Of a DNA stretch of 64,000 nt, positions 33,665 through 42,093 are shown one piece after another. Source of the stretch: Amycolatopsis thailandensis. GTDB lineage: Bacteria > Actinomycetota > Actinomycetes > Mycobacteriales > Pseudonocardiaceae. The DNA lies in the NCBI RefSeq assembly GCF_002234405.1, contig NZ_NMQT01000014.1, positions 1-64,000 of the forward strand, written 5' to 3'. Both the position numbers and the translations under genes were made by a program. Numbering within the stretch: position 1 is the stretch's first letter; the number at the start of each line of letters is the position of its first letter. The notes beneath the pieces are model-generated. The model was not told the DNA's origin and searched no databases. It saw only the letters and a list, made by a program, of their open reading frames with translations.

Positions 33665-34534
33665 TTACCCGGCCCGCGCGACTTCCCGCCGTCGCTTGGC
33701 CAGCCGCTTCCCGACGATCCCGTGGCGCGGCCCGAACAGGTACACCAGCGTGAACCCGGCGCCCTGGACCAGCACGATCATCCCGCCGGACGCGGTGTCG
33801 AGGTGGTAGCTCAGGTACAGCCCGGCCACCGCCGCGAGCACCGAGAACGACGGCGCGATCACGAGCATCCGGCCGAACCTGTCGGTCAGCAGGTACGCCG
33901 TCGCGCCGGGGATGATCAGCATCGCCACCACCAGGATCACGCCGACCACCTGCAAGGCCACCACCGCGGTCAGCGCCAGCAGCCCGAGCAGCGCGGCGCC
34001 GAGCACGCGCGGGTTCAGCCCGATGGCGTGCGCGTGCGTGGGGTCGAAGGCGTACAAGGTGAAGTCGCGGCGTTTGAGCACCAGCAGGGTGAGCGTGATC
34101 GCGCCCAGGACGCCGATCTGGATCAGGTCCGAGGTGTCGACGCCGAGCAGGTTGCCGAAGATGATGTGGTTGAGGTCGGTCTGACTCGGCGTCACCGAGA
34201 TCAGCACGAGGCCGAGCGCGAACAGCGTGGTGAACACGATGCCGATCGCGGCGTCCTCCTTGACGCGGCTGGTGTCACGGACGACGCCGATCAGCGCGAC
34301 GGCGAGGAAACCGAACACGACGGCGCCCAGCGCGAACGGCGCGCCGAGGACGTACGCGAGCACGACGCCGGGCAGTACCGCGTGCGAGACCGCGTCGCCC
34401 ATCAGCGACCAGCCGATCAGCACCAGCCAGCACGAGAGCACCGCGCAGACCGCGGACGCGATGACCGTGGAAGCCAGCGCCCGCACCATGAAGTCGTAGC
34501 TCAGCGGTTCGAGGAACAGGTCGTAGAGACTCAC
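33665..34534 (-). CDS. Metal ABC transporter permease (manganese type)
   Basis: An ABC-3 family permease of 289 aa with about eight membrane helices. The family hallmarks WSLMGDAVSHAVLPGV and VLGAPFALGAVVFG are present. The GTG at 34534 overlaps the ATPase stop in a GTGA junction. With the ATPase and the binding protein it forms a SitABCD/MntABC-type importer; manganese is favoured by the binding-protein ligand set. A 72-bp gap separates its end from the siderophore operon start. Confidence 0.9.
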   Translation of the reverse strand: MSLYDLFLEPLSYDFMVRALASTVIASAVCAVLSCWLVLIGWSLMGDAVSHAVLPGVVLAYVLGAPFALGAVVFGFLAVALIGVVRDTSRVKEDAAIGIVFTTLFALGLVLISVTPSQTDLNHIIFGNLLGVDTSDLIQIGVLGAITLTLLVLKRRDFTLYAFDPTHAHAIGLNPRVLGAALLGLLALTAVVALQVVGVILVVAMLIIPGATAYLLTDRFGRMLVIAPSFSVLAAVAGLYLSYHLDTASGGMIVLVQGAGFTLVYLFGPRHGIVGKRLAKRRREVARAG

Positions 34535-35274
34535 GCGGGTTCCTCTTCCCGTTGCAGGACATCGAGTCCGAAGGCCAGCGCGAGGTTCTCGGGCCGGAGC
34601 ACCTCGCCGGGGGAGCCGTGCGCGAGCACCTTGCGCATCAGCAGGATCGCTTCGTCGGCGAGACCGGGCAGCGCGTGCAGATCGTGGGTGGAGATCAGGA
34701 CCGCGGCGCCGTCGGCCGCGAGTTCCTTGAGCAGCCGGGTGATCGTGGCCTCGGACCGCTTGTCGACGCCCGCGAACGGCTCGTCCAGCAGGAGAATACG
34801 GGCGCCCTGGGCGATGCCGCGCGCGACGAACGCGCGTTTGCGCTGCCCGCCGGACAACTGGCCGATCTGCCGTCCGGCGAGTTCGGTCAGCTCGACCCGC
34901 TCCAGCGCCTGCTCGACGGCCTCGTGGTCGGCTCGCCGCGGCCTCCTGGTGAAGCCGAGACGTCCGTAGCGGCCCGTCATCACGACGTCCCGTACCGACA
35001 GCGGGAACGACCAGTCGACGTCCTCGCTCTGGGGCACGTAACCGATCGCGCCGGTCTTGCGGGCCAGCGCGGGTGTGCCGCCGTCGACCGAGACCGTGCC
35101 GGTGTCCGGGCGGACCATGCCCATGATCGTCTTGAACAGCGTCGACTTGCCGGAGCCGTTCATCCCGACCAGTCCGCAGACGTGCCCGTGTTCGAGCGTG
35201 ACGTCGACACCGTCGAGGGCGAGGACGTCGCCGTAGTGGACGGTGACACCTTCGACGCGGATCGCGGCGGTCAC
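34531..35274 (-). CDS. Metal ABC transporter ATPase (manganese type)
   Basis: An ATPase of 247 aa with Walker A GMNGSGKST, Q-loop GYVPQSEDVDW, signature LSGGQRKRAFVARG, Walker B ILLLDEPFAGVD and the H-loop ISTHDL. The PQSEDVDWSFP segment is typical of SitB/MntA-like ATPases. It overlaps both its neighbours by GTGA junctions, so the binding protein, ATPase and permease are translationally coupled in that order. Confidence 0.92.
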   Translation of the reverse strand: MTAAIRVEGVTVHYGDVLALDGVDVTLEHGHVCGLVGMNGSGKSTLFKTIMGMVRPDTGTVSVDGGTPALARKTGAIGYVPQSEDVDWSFPLSVRDVVMTGRYGRLGFTRRPRRADHEAVEQALERVELTELAGRQIGQLSGGQRKRAFVARGIAQGARILLLDEPFAGVDKRSEATITRLLKELAADGAAVLISTHDLHALPGLADEAILLMRKVLAHGSPGEVLRPENLALAFGLDVLQREEEPA

Positions 35275-36185
35275 GGCTTCGCCCCGGTGAGGGCGGCCAC
35301 GATCGTCTTCGCGTCGTGGCGGATGAGGTCGAGATACGTCGGCACCGGACCTTCGGGGCCGGACAGGGAATCGACGTAGAGGACGCCGCCGAAAGCGGCA
35401 CCGGTCGCGGAGACGACCTGGCGCATCGGCGCGTCGGAGACGGTCGACTCGCAGAACACCGCGGGGACCTTGTTCTCCTTGACGAACCCGATCGCGCGGG
35501 TGATCTGCTGGGGCGTGGCCTGCTGTTCGGCGTTGACCGCCCAGATGTACCGCTCGGTGAGGCCGGCGTCGCGCGCGAGGTAGGAGAAGGCACCCTCGCA
35601 GGTGACCAGCGCGCGCTCGTTCTTCGGCAGTCCGCTCAGCGCGCCGGTCATCTCGTCCTGGACCGCTTGCAGTTTCGCCTTGTACGCGTCGCCATTGGCC
35701 TTGAACACGGCAGCATCACCGGAGGAGACCTCGCTGAACGCCTTCACCATGTTGTCGACGTAGATCCCGACGTTCTTCGGCGACATCCACGCGTGCGGAT
35801 TCGGCTTGCCCTGATAGGAGTCCTCGCCGATGGCGATGGGCTGGACACCTTCGCTGACCACCTTGTGCGGCGCGTCGCTCTCCTTGACGAACCGGGCGAA
35901 CCACGCCTCCAGGTTCAGCCCGTTGTCGAGGATCAGGTCGGCCTTCGCCGCCTTCTTGATGTCGTCCGGGGTGGGCTCGTAGCCATGGATTTCGGCGCCG
36001 GGCTTGGTGATCGACTCGACCCTGAGCTTGTCACCGGCGACGTTCGCCGCGACGTCCGCCAAGACCGTGAACGTGGTCAGCACCACGGGCCTCTTGTCGT
36101 CCGCGCCGCCTGCCGGGCCTCCGCACGCGGAAAGGACGAGCGCCGACGCGGCCAGCCCGCAGACGGCCTTGAACAGATTCGCCAT
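35271..36185 (-). CDS. Metal ABC transporter substrate-binding lipoprotein (SitA/PsaA-like)
   Basis: A cluster A-I (ZnuA/PsaA) binding protein of 304 aa. The signal peptide ends in the lipobox VLSAC with Cys21. The four metal ligands are visible: His in EIHGYEPTPDD, His in NPHAWMSP, Glu in TCEGAFSYLARD, and Asp near the C terminus (TYLDLIRHD or YVDSL). Glu at the third position, rather than His, is the manganese/iron pattern. It is first in the operon. The ATG at 36185 follows a TAGACT hexamer by 6 nt, giving a leaderless mRNA, with a palindromic operator just upstream. Confidence 0.9.
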   Translation of the reverse strand: MANLFKAVCGLAASALVLSACGGPAGGADDKRPVVLTTFTVLADVAANVAGDKLRVESITKPGAEIHGYEPTPDDIKKAAKADLILDNGLNLEAWFARFVKESDAPHKVVSEGVQPIAIGEDSYQGKPNPHAWMSPKNVGIYVDNMVKAFSEVSSGDAAVFKANGDAYKAKLQAVQDEMTGALSGLPKNERALVTCEGAFSYLARDAGLTERYIWAVNAEQQATPQQITRAIGFVKENKVPAVFCESTVSDAPMRQVVSATGAAFGGVLYVDSLSGPEGPVPTYLDLIRHDAKTIVAALTGAKP

Positions 36186-36198
36186 CCCCTGAGTCTAG

Positions 36199-36216
36199 AG
36201 TTCGGTACGCCGAACT
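36199..36216 (-). promoter_or_regulatory. Palindromic operator of the manganese operon
   Basis: AGTTCGGTACGCCGAACT has perfect 7-bp arms around a 4-bp centre. It lies immediately upstream of the TAGACT -10 hexamer of the manganese operon, in the place of the -35/-10 spacer. An MntR-like DtxR-family repressor is the expected ligand, though the half-site GTTCGG also occurs in the Crp-linked operators near 57.5 and 58.7 kb with a shorter centre. Confidence 0.6.
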
Positions 36217-36233
36217 TCCAACTCCCGTGTGCC

Positions 36234-38333
36234 TTAAATCTCGGTAGCAGTCCGATCTCGCTCTTTCACGGACTCCAGCAGGAGCTGGGAGACGTCGCGC
36301 ACGGTGACGCCTCCGCCACGCTGCTCGCTCTGTCGCTGCACGAGGCCGTCGTTCAGCATCACGCGGCAGAACGGGCAGCCGGTGACGATGGTTTCGGCGT
36401 CCGTGCCGAGGGCCTCGTCGACGCGTTCGAGGTTGATGCGCTTGCCGATCTGCTCCTCCATCCACATCCGCGCGCCACCGGCGCCACAGCACAGTGAGCG
36501 GTCGGCGTGGCGGGGCATCTCGCTCAGGGTGGCGCCGGTCGCGCCGACGAGTTCGCGCGGCGGTTCGTAGACCTTGTTGTGGCGGCCGAGGTAGCACGGA
36601 TCGTGGTAGGTCACCGGGCCCGCGTCGACCGGTTTGACCGGCGTCAGCTTCTTGGCCCGGACGAGCCGGTTCAGCAGTTGCGTGTGGTGCAGGACCTCGT
36701 AGTTCCCGTCCAGCTGCGGGTACTCGCGGCCGAGTGTGTTCAGGCAGTGCGGGCAGGTGGTGACGATCTTGCGCGTGCCCGGTTCGCGGCCTTCGAACAC
36801 CGCGTTCAGCGTCTCGACGGTCTGCTGCGCGAGCATCTGGAAGAGGAACTCGTTGCCGGACCGGCGGGCCGGGTCGCCGGTGCAGGACTCGTCGGTGCCG
36901 AGGATCGTGTACTTGACCCCGGCGAGATGCAGGAGCTCCGCGGTGGCGCGGACGGTCTTGCGGGCGTTGTCGTCGAAAGCGCCCGCGCAGCCGACCCAGT
37001 AGACGTACTCGACGTCTTCGGCGAGTTCGCCGTCGAAGATCGGCACCTCGAAGTCGAGGTCCTTCGTCCAGGCGAGCCGGTCGGAGTTGTTCTGACCCCA
37101 AGGGTTCCCCTTGGTCTCCAGGTTCTTGAACAGCACCCCGAGTTCGCTGGGGAACGCGGACTCGATCATCACCTGGTAGCGGCGCATGTCGACGATGTGG
37201 TCGACGTGCTCGATGTCCACCGGGCACTGCTCGACGCACGCGCCGCAGGACGTGCACGACCAGAGGACGTCGGGATCGATCACGCCGTTGTCCTCTTTGG
37301 TGCCGACGAGCGGGCGTTCCTCGGGCGCCTCCTTGCCGTCCAGGATGTACGGCGCGCTTTCGAAGAGGTGGTCACGCAGATCCATGATCATGAGCTTGGG
37401 GGACAAGGGTTTCCCGGTGTTCCACGCCGGGCACTGCGACTGGCAGCGGCCGCATTCGGTGCACGTGGCGAAGTCGAGCATGCCCTTCCAGGTGAAGTCC
37501 TCGATCTTGCCGCGGCCGAAGGTGTCGTCCTCGCCCGGATCCTCGAAGTCGATCGGCTTGCCGCCGGACTCCATCAGCAGCAGCGGGCCGAGCGCGTCCG
37601 GGAGCCGTTTGGCGGTGACGTTGACCGGCGCCAGGAAGATGTGGAGGTGCTTGGAGTAGAGCACGATCGACAGAAACGCCAGCATCACACCGATGTGCAG
37701 CAGCAGGCCGACGGTCTCCAGCGGTTCGGTGACCGCGAGGCCCAGCGGTTCCAGGAGTTCTCCGACGCCGAGGGAAACCCACGCACCCGATTCGTATGGG
37801 AAGACGCCGACCGCCGCCGAAGCGCCGCGGAAGAGGAACATCGTCCAGATCACGTTGAAGATCATGAACAGGATCAGCCAGGCGCCACCGGTGTGCGACC
37901 CGAAGAAGCGCGACGCGCGGTCCTTTCGTTCGGGTGCCTGGCGGATCCGGATGACCGCGAAGACCCCGAGCGAGACGAGCACCGCGACCGCGATGAAGTC
38001 CTGCAGGAAGCCCAAAACCGCCCAGTGCCCGATGAGCGGGATGTGGAAATCGTGGTCGAACAGGGCGCCGTACGCCTCGACGTAGACCGACCCGAGGATC
38101 ACGAAACCCCAGAACGTGAACAGATGCGCGAGCCCGGGGACGGACCACTTGAGCAGCTTGCGCTGTCCGAAGACCTCGGCCAGATGCGTTTTCGCGCGGA
38201 CGGCCATGACGTCGGAGCGTTTCTCGTCCGGCTGACCGGAGCGGATCAGTCTGGCGAGCCAGGCGGCGCGGCGGGCGGCGAAGGCGAGGCCGGCGACGGT
38301 GATGAGGAGACCGAGGATGAGACGAACGAGCAC
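36234..38333 (-). CDS. Membrane-bound (Fe-S) reductase, HdrD/Rv0338c-like
   Basis: A protein of 699 aa. The first 260 residues carry about five membrane helices. Two 4Fe-4S motifs follow: CTECGRCQSQCP (near 289) and CTSCGACVEQCP (near 358). The C-terminal half has two CCG domains (TCPHCLNTLGREYP, YHDPCYLGRHNKVYEPPR, RSLCCGAGGARMW), the heterodisulfide-reductase catalytic type. It is an actinobacterial counterpart of mycobacterial Rv0338c and probably links the quinone pool to a cytosolic acceptor. The GTG at 38333 has GGAGGA only 3 nt upstream. It lies 23 bp after the Cys-rich unknown gene. Confidence 0.85.
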   Translation of the reverse strand: MLVRLILGLLITVAGLAFAARRAAWLARLIRSGQPDEKRSDVMAVRAKTHLAEVFGQRKLLKWSVPGLAHLFTFWGFVILGSVYVEAYGALFDHDFHIPLIGHWAVLGFLQDFIAVAVLVSLGVFAVIRIRQAPERKDRASRFFGSHTGGAWLILFMIFNVIWTMFLFRGASAAVGVFPYESGAWVSLGVGELLEPLGLAVTEPLETVGLLLHIGVMLAFLSIVLYSKHLHIFLAPVNVTAKRLPDALGPLLLMESGGKPIDFEDPGEDDTFGRGKIEDFTWKGMLDFATCTECGRCQSQCPAWNTGKPLSPKLMIMDLRDHLFESAPYILDGKEAPEERPLVGTKEDNGVIDPDVLWSCTSCGACVEQCPVDIEHVDHIVDMRRYQVMIESAFPSELGVLFKNLETKGNPWGQNNSDRLAWTKDLDFEVPIFDGELAEDVEYVYWVGCAGAFDDNARKTVRATAELLHLAGVKYTILGTDESCTGDPARRSGNEFLFQMLAQQTVETLNAVFEGREPGTRKIVTTCPHCLNTLGREYPQLDGNYEVLHHTQLLNRLVRAKKLTPVKPVDAGPVTYHDPCYLGRHNKVYEPPRELVGATGATLSEMPRHADRSLCCGAGGARMWMEEQIGKRINLERVDEALGTDAETIVTGCPFCRVMLNDGLVQRQSEQRGGGVTVRDVSQLLLESVKERDRTATEI

Positions 38334-38356
38334 GAGTCCTCCGGGGGAGAATCGGC

Positions 38357-38806
38357 TCAGTGAGAGCCGGTGTAGTACCGGCACGCCTTGCAGGCGTACC
38401 GCATTTTGGCCACTCGCCACCGTTTTCGGTAGGCCTCGAGATGGCCCGGCCGTGGCGGATGCACGCCGAGCCGGTGGTGACGACGGATCCGTCGTCCCGC
38501 TTCGAAGAGTTCGGTCGCCAGGCCGAGATAGGCGCGCCTGAGCGCGATGCCCGGTTCCTTGGCGAGGTTGTCCCGGCAGAATCGGTGCAGGAGCGCGAGA
38601 TCCGGCAGTCCGGGCGTTGTCGGGCCAGGGAGGTGCTCGACAACGCCGAGCCCGGGATGTCCGGGGGGAACGGAGAATCGGGCGGGTAGTCCACAATGGT
38701 CGCAGGTGAGCGTGCAGCTCAGGCATCGGGTGACATGGCGGATCCGCCGTTCGCGCTGATCCTCGTCGATCGTCTCGCGAACGTGCCAACCCAAGGGAGC
38801 CTCCAA
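38357..38806 (-). CDS. Uncharacterised 149-aa Cys-rich protein, possible zinc-binding
   Basis: A basic protein of up to 149 aa with a Cys cluster CLSCTLTCDHCG near the N terminus and CKACRYYTGSH at the C terminus, which together could bind zinc or a cluster. The middle is Arg/His-rich helix. I do not recognise the family. Its third-codon GC bias and length without stops support coding. The start codon would be TTG at 38806 without a clear Shine-Dalgarno, so the true start may be internal. A dyad (ACTCTC at 38828-38833, GAGAGT at 38841-38846) lies upstream. It precedes the Fe-S reductase on the same strand. Confidence 0.55.
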   Translation of the reverse strand: MEAPLGWHVRETIDEDQRERRIRHVTRCLSCTLTCDHCGLPARFSVPPGHPGLGVVEHLPGPTTPGLPDLALLHRFCRDNLAKEPGIALRRAYLGLATELFEAGRRIRRHHRLGVHPPRPGHLEAYRKRWRVAKMRYACKACRYYTGSH

Positions 38807-38934
38807 GACCGTGGTGTGTCCTGTGTCACTCTCAATACTGGAGAGTAGGGCTCGCTCGTGTGCTGCGACAGGTCCAACCGGATGGCATCCGGACGGCCGG
38901 TCGGCGTAACGCCGCGCGCCCGGCCGCGCACCGA

Positions 38935-39296
38935 TCCCGCGTGCTCAGACCCGGAACTCGCGTGATCGAAGCCGTCACTCGCGTGCTTGGAGGCGGAACT
39001 CGCGTGCTTGAGGGCGGATCTCATGAGTTCCGGCTCCAAGCACGCGAGTCACGGCTCCAAGCACGCGAGTTCCGCCTCCGATCACGCGAGTTCCGCCTTC
39101 CGTGCGGTCGCTCGCGATCACTGTGCCGCGCCGGTGGTTTCGCGTGACTGGACGGACGACACGCGTGATCCGACGGACGGCACGCGTGATCCGATGGACG
39201 GCACGCGCGCGGTCGGGGTTCTGCCGCGAGTCGTCCGTCTGGACACGGGTGTCGTCCATCCAGTCACGGGTGTCGTCCGTCCAGTCACGCGTGGAC
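38935..39296. repeat. Two head-to-head arrays of 21-bp periodic repeats
   Basis: Array 1: ACTCGCGTG-type cores at 38935, 38956, 38977 and 38998 run forward, then CACGCGAGT at 39041, 39062 and 39083 in reverse. Array 2: CGCGTGA/C cores at 39141, 39162, 39183 and 39204 with GGACGGACGAC tails, then reverse copies with TCGTCC at 39231, 39252 and 39273. Every step is 21 bp. Each array is thus an inverted repeat that could form a long stem. The array-1 unit matches the one at 1064-1135. The surrounding 38807-39480 stretch holds no convincing gene. Confidence 0.85.
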
Positions 39297-39438
39297 GCCG
39301 AATCGGTACCGGCATCCTTGCCGACGCCTTCGGGTACTTCGGCATTCAGCGGGCTGAACGCGGTGAGTGACCGCGCACGCTTCCGCACACCGTGACCCAC
39401 TCGTAGCCGAAAACGGCCCGCCCGGCGTCACGCGCTGG

Positions 39439-39480
39439 TTATAGTCCTGACCCGGGGTAATGGGGGAGGGAACGACGGCG
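39439..39480 (+). promoter_or_regulatory. Promoter and Shine-Dalgarno of the NfeD-flotillin-AAA operon
   Basis: A TATAGT -10-like hexamer lies near 39436-39441, about 40 bp before the ATG at 39481. GGGGGAGGGA precedes that ATG by about 10 nt. An ATG at 39460 is in frame but sits before this Shine-Dalgarno sequence, so 39481 is the better start. Confidence 0.45.
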
Positions 39481-40065
39481 ATGGGCGGGTTCGTCACCGC
39501 GGCTCTGGGGTTCCCGGCCGTGCTCTTCAGCTTCCTGCTGATCGTGGTGATCGGCTACTGGCTGCTGGCACTGTTCGGCGGGATCGACACCGACGGCTTC
39601 GACGCCGGCGACGGGCTCTTGGCGGGCTTCGGCGGGGTCCCGCTGTCCATTTCGCTCTCTCTGCTGATCGCATTCACCTGGTTCGCCAGCCTGGCAGGAA
39701 CGGTTCTACTCGATGACTTGGAGCTTTCGACACCATCGAGGATCGGGTTCGGGGTCGGCGTGCTCGCCGTCGCGCTCGTCCTCGGAACACTCGGGACGAG
39801 GGTGATCGTGGTGCCACTGCGCCGGGTATTCGGTCCCGCGAAGGAGCCGAGCAGGCGGGACTTCGTCGGTCGCGCCGCCGTCATCCGCACCTCGTCGGTG
39901 ACACACGACTTCGGGCAGGCCGAGGTCGCCGCCGCCGACGGGTCGACGGCCATTGTGGACGTTCGGCAGGCGGGCCGAGGCAACCTGACGGCGGGCAGCC
40001 GCGTAGTTCTCTATGACTACGACTCCGAAGGCGAGTTCTTCTGGGTCGAGTCCTTGGACATCTGA
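39481..40065 (+). CDS. NfeD-like membrane protein (YqiJ/YuaF type)
   Basis: A protein of 194 aa. Three hydrophobic helices fill residues 8-115, then a cytosolic OB-fold NfeD domain (RDFVGRAAVIRTSS to the C terminus). Such proteins pair with flotillins (YuaF-YuaG in Bacillus, YqiJ-YqiK in E. coli) and bind them at membrane microdomains. The flotillin gene follows 18 bp downstream. There is no protease domain, so this is the short NfeD1b class. Confidence 0.82.
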   Translation: MGGFVTAALGFPAVLFSFLLIVVIGYWLLALFGGIDTDGFDAGDGLLAGFGGVPLSISLSLLIAFTWFASLAGTVLLDDLELSTPSRIGFGVGVLAVALVLGTLGTRVIVVPLRRVFGPAKEPSRRDFVGRAAVIRTSSVTHDFGQAEVAAADGSTAIVDVRQAGRGNLTAGSRVVLYDYDSEGEFFWVESLDI

Positions 40066-40083
40066 AGCAGAAAAGGAACACGT

Positions 40084-42093
40084 ATGGGTGCCATCAGCGT
40101 GGGGGCCGGCGTTCTGATCGCCGTGATAGTTGTCATCCTCCTGGTCTTGCTCTTCACGATCACCAGGTTGTTCAAAAAGGTGCCGCAGGGGAAGGCACTG
40201 ATCATCTCGAAGGTCCGTCGCGTCGACGTGACGTTCACCGGCGCGATCGTCCTGCCGGTACTGCACAAGGCCGAGATCATGGACACCTCGGTCAAGGCGA
40301 TGGAGATCACCCGCACCGGCCGTGAAGGCCTGATCTGCCGGGACAACATCCGCGCCGACATCCGGATCTCGTTCTTCGTCCGGGTCAACAAGACCGTCGA
40401 GGACGTCATCAAGGTCGCGCAGGCGATCGGCACCGAACGCGCGAGCCACGAGGCGACGCTGCAGGAACTGTTCAACGCCAAGTTCTCCGAGGCGCTGAAG
40501 ACCGTCGGCAAGCAGCTGGACTTCGTGGATCTCTACACCAAACGCCACGAATTCCGCGACCAGATCATCCGCGTCATCGGCACCGACCTCAACGGGTACA
40601 GCCTGGAGGACGCGGCCATCGACTACCTCGAGCAGACGCCGATGGCGCAGCTCGACTCCGCGAACATCCTCGACGCGCAGGGTATCCGCAAGATCACCGA
40701 GCTGACCGCGATCGAGCACGTGCGCACCAACGAGTTCCGCCGCGGTGAGGAAAAAGAGATCACCCGCCAGAACGTGGACGCCCGCGAGGCGATCCTCGAA
40801 CTGGAGCGGCGGCAGGCCGACGCCGAGATCAAGCAGCGCCGCGAGGTCGAGACCATGCGGGCGCGCGAAGAGGCCGAGATCGCCAAGGTCCAGGCGGAGG
40901 AGCGGCTCAAGTCGCAAGCGGCCGATCTGCGCACCGACGAGCAGCTCGGTGTCCAGCACCAGAACCAGCAGCGTGAGATCGAGGTCGCGGGCAAGAACCG
41001 CGAGCGCGTGATCGCCATCGAGAGCGAGCGCATCGAGAAGGACCGTCTGCTGGAGGTCATCGGCCGCGAACGCGAGACCGAACTGTCCCGCATCGCCAAG
41101 GACAAGGAAGTCGAGACCGAGAAGCGGTCCATCGCCGAGGTGATCCGCGAGCGGATCGCGGTCGAGAAGACCGTGGCGGAGCAGGAAGAGAACATCAAGA
41201 AACTCCGCGTCGTCGAGGAGGCGGAACGCCAGCGCTCGGCCATCATCATCCGGGCCGAGGCGGAGGCGCAGGAAAACCTCGTCAAGGACATCAAGGCCGC
41301 GGAAGCCGCCGAGGCCGCGTCGAAGCACAAGGCCCGCGAGGAACTGACGCTGGCCGAGGCGCGTCAGCAGGCCGCCGAGCTGGAGACCCGCGCGAAGATC
41401 CGTCTCGCGGAGGGCATCCAGGCCGAGGAGGCCGCTGTCGGCCTCGCCGCGGCGCAGGTCAAGGAACGCGACGCCGACGCGCTGGAGAAGGTCGGCCGCG
41501 CCGAGGCGATCGTCGAACGCGAGAAGGCGATCGTGCTCGCCGACGCGATGCGAGACAAGCTCAAGGGCGAGGCCGAAGGTCTCACCGAGAAGGCCGCCGC
41601 GATGGCCGCGCTCGACAGCGCCAGCCGCGAGCACGAGGAGTACCGCCTGCGCCTGGAGGCCGAGAAGGAGATCCGGCTCGCCGCGCTCAACGTGCAGCGC
41701 GAGGTCGCCGAGGCACAGGCCACGGTGCTGGGCATCGGGCTGGAGAAGGCCGACATCGACATCGTCGGCGGCGAGACGATGTTCTTCGAGAAGGTCATCG
41801 GCTCGATCGGGCTCGGCAAGAGCGTGGACGGCTTCGTCGAGCACTCGGACGTCGTCCAGACGCTGGGGAAGTCGTGGCTCGACGGTTCGGGCAGCTTCAC
41901 CGACGACATCGGCAAGCTGCTCGGTTCGGTGAGCACTGAGGACGTGAAGAACCTGACGCTGTCGGCCTTCCTGGCCAAGCAGTTGCAGGCGGGCGGCCCG
42001 GACAGCGGCAAGGTGCAGGAGCTGCTGGCCATGGCGCAGCGGCTCGGCCTCGCCGACAAGTCCGTCGCCGCCCTCGCCCCCGCGAAGCAGTGA
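40084..42093 (+). CDS. Flotillin/SPFH-domain protein (YqiK-like)
   Basis: A membrane-anchored scaffold of 669 aa. An N-terminal helix (residues 8-26) is followed by an SPFH domain (about 30-200, with KVPQGKALIISKVRRVDVTFTGA) and a very long Glu/Ala/Arg-rich coiled coil (about 210-540), then a flotillin C-terminal part. It should oligomerise at the inner membrane. The longer coil distinguishes YqiK-like proteins from FloT. The stop codon overlaps the GTG start of the AAA gene in a GTGA junction, so the ATPase is made in a fixed ratio to the flotillin. Confidence 0.87.
   Translation: MGAISVGAGVLIAVIVVILLVLLFTITRLFKKVPQGKALIISKVRRVDVTFTGAIVLPVLHKAEIMDTSVKAMEITRTGREGLICRDNIRADIRISFFVRVNKTVEDVIKVAQAIGTERASHEATLQELFNAKFSEALKTVGKQLDFVDLYTKRHEFRDQIIRVIGTDLNGYSLEDAAIDYLEQTPMAQLDSANILDAQGIRKITELTAIEHVRTNEFRRGEEKEITRQNVDAREAILELERRQADAEIKQRREVETMRAREEAEIAKVQAEERLKSQAADLRTDEQLGVQHQNQQREIEVAGKNRERVIAIESERIEKDRLLEVIGRERETELSRIAKDKEVETEKRSIAEVIRERIAVEKTVAEQEENIKKLRVVEEAERQRSAIIIRAEAEAQENLVKDIKAAEAAEAASKHKAREELTLAEARQQAAELETRAKIRLAEGIQAEEAAVGLAAAQVKERDADALEKVGRAEAIVEREKAIVLADAMRDKLKGEAEGLTEKAAAMAALDSASREHEEYRLRLEAEKEIRLAALNVQREVAEAQATVLGIGLEKADIDIVGGETMFFEKVIGSIGLGKSVDGFVEHSDVVQTLGKSWLDGSGSFTDDIGKLLGSVSTEDVKNLTLSAFLAKQLQAGGPDSGKVQELLAMAQRLGLADKSVAALAPAKQ

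Noticed and set aside
38860..39400. Open frames on both strands reading as seven-residue repeats (TRV-type heptads)
   Set aside because: A 21-bp repeat yields seven-codon periodicity in any stop-free frame. There is no Shine-Dalgarno sequence or domain, and the same repeat occurs non-coding at 1.1 kb.
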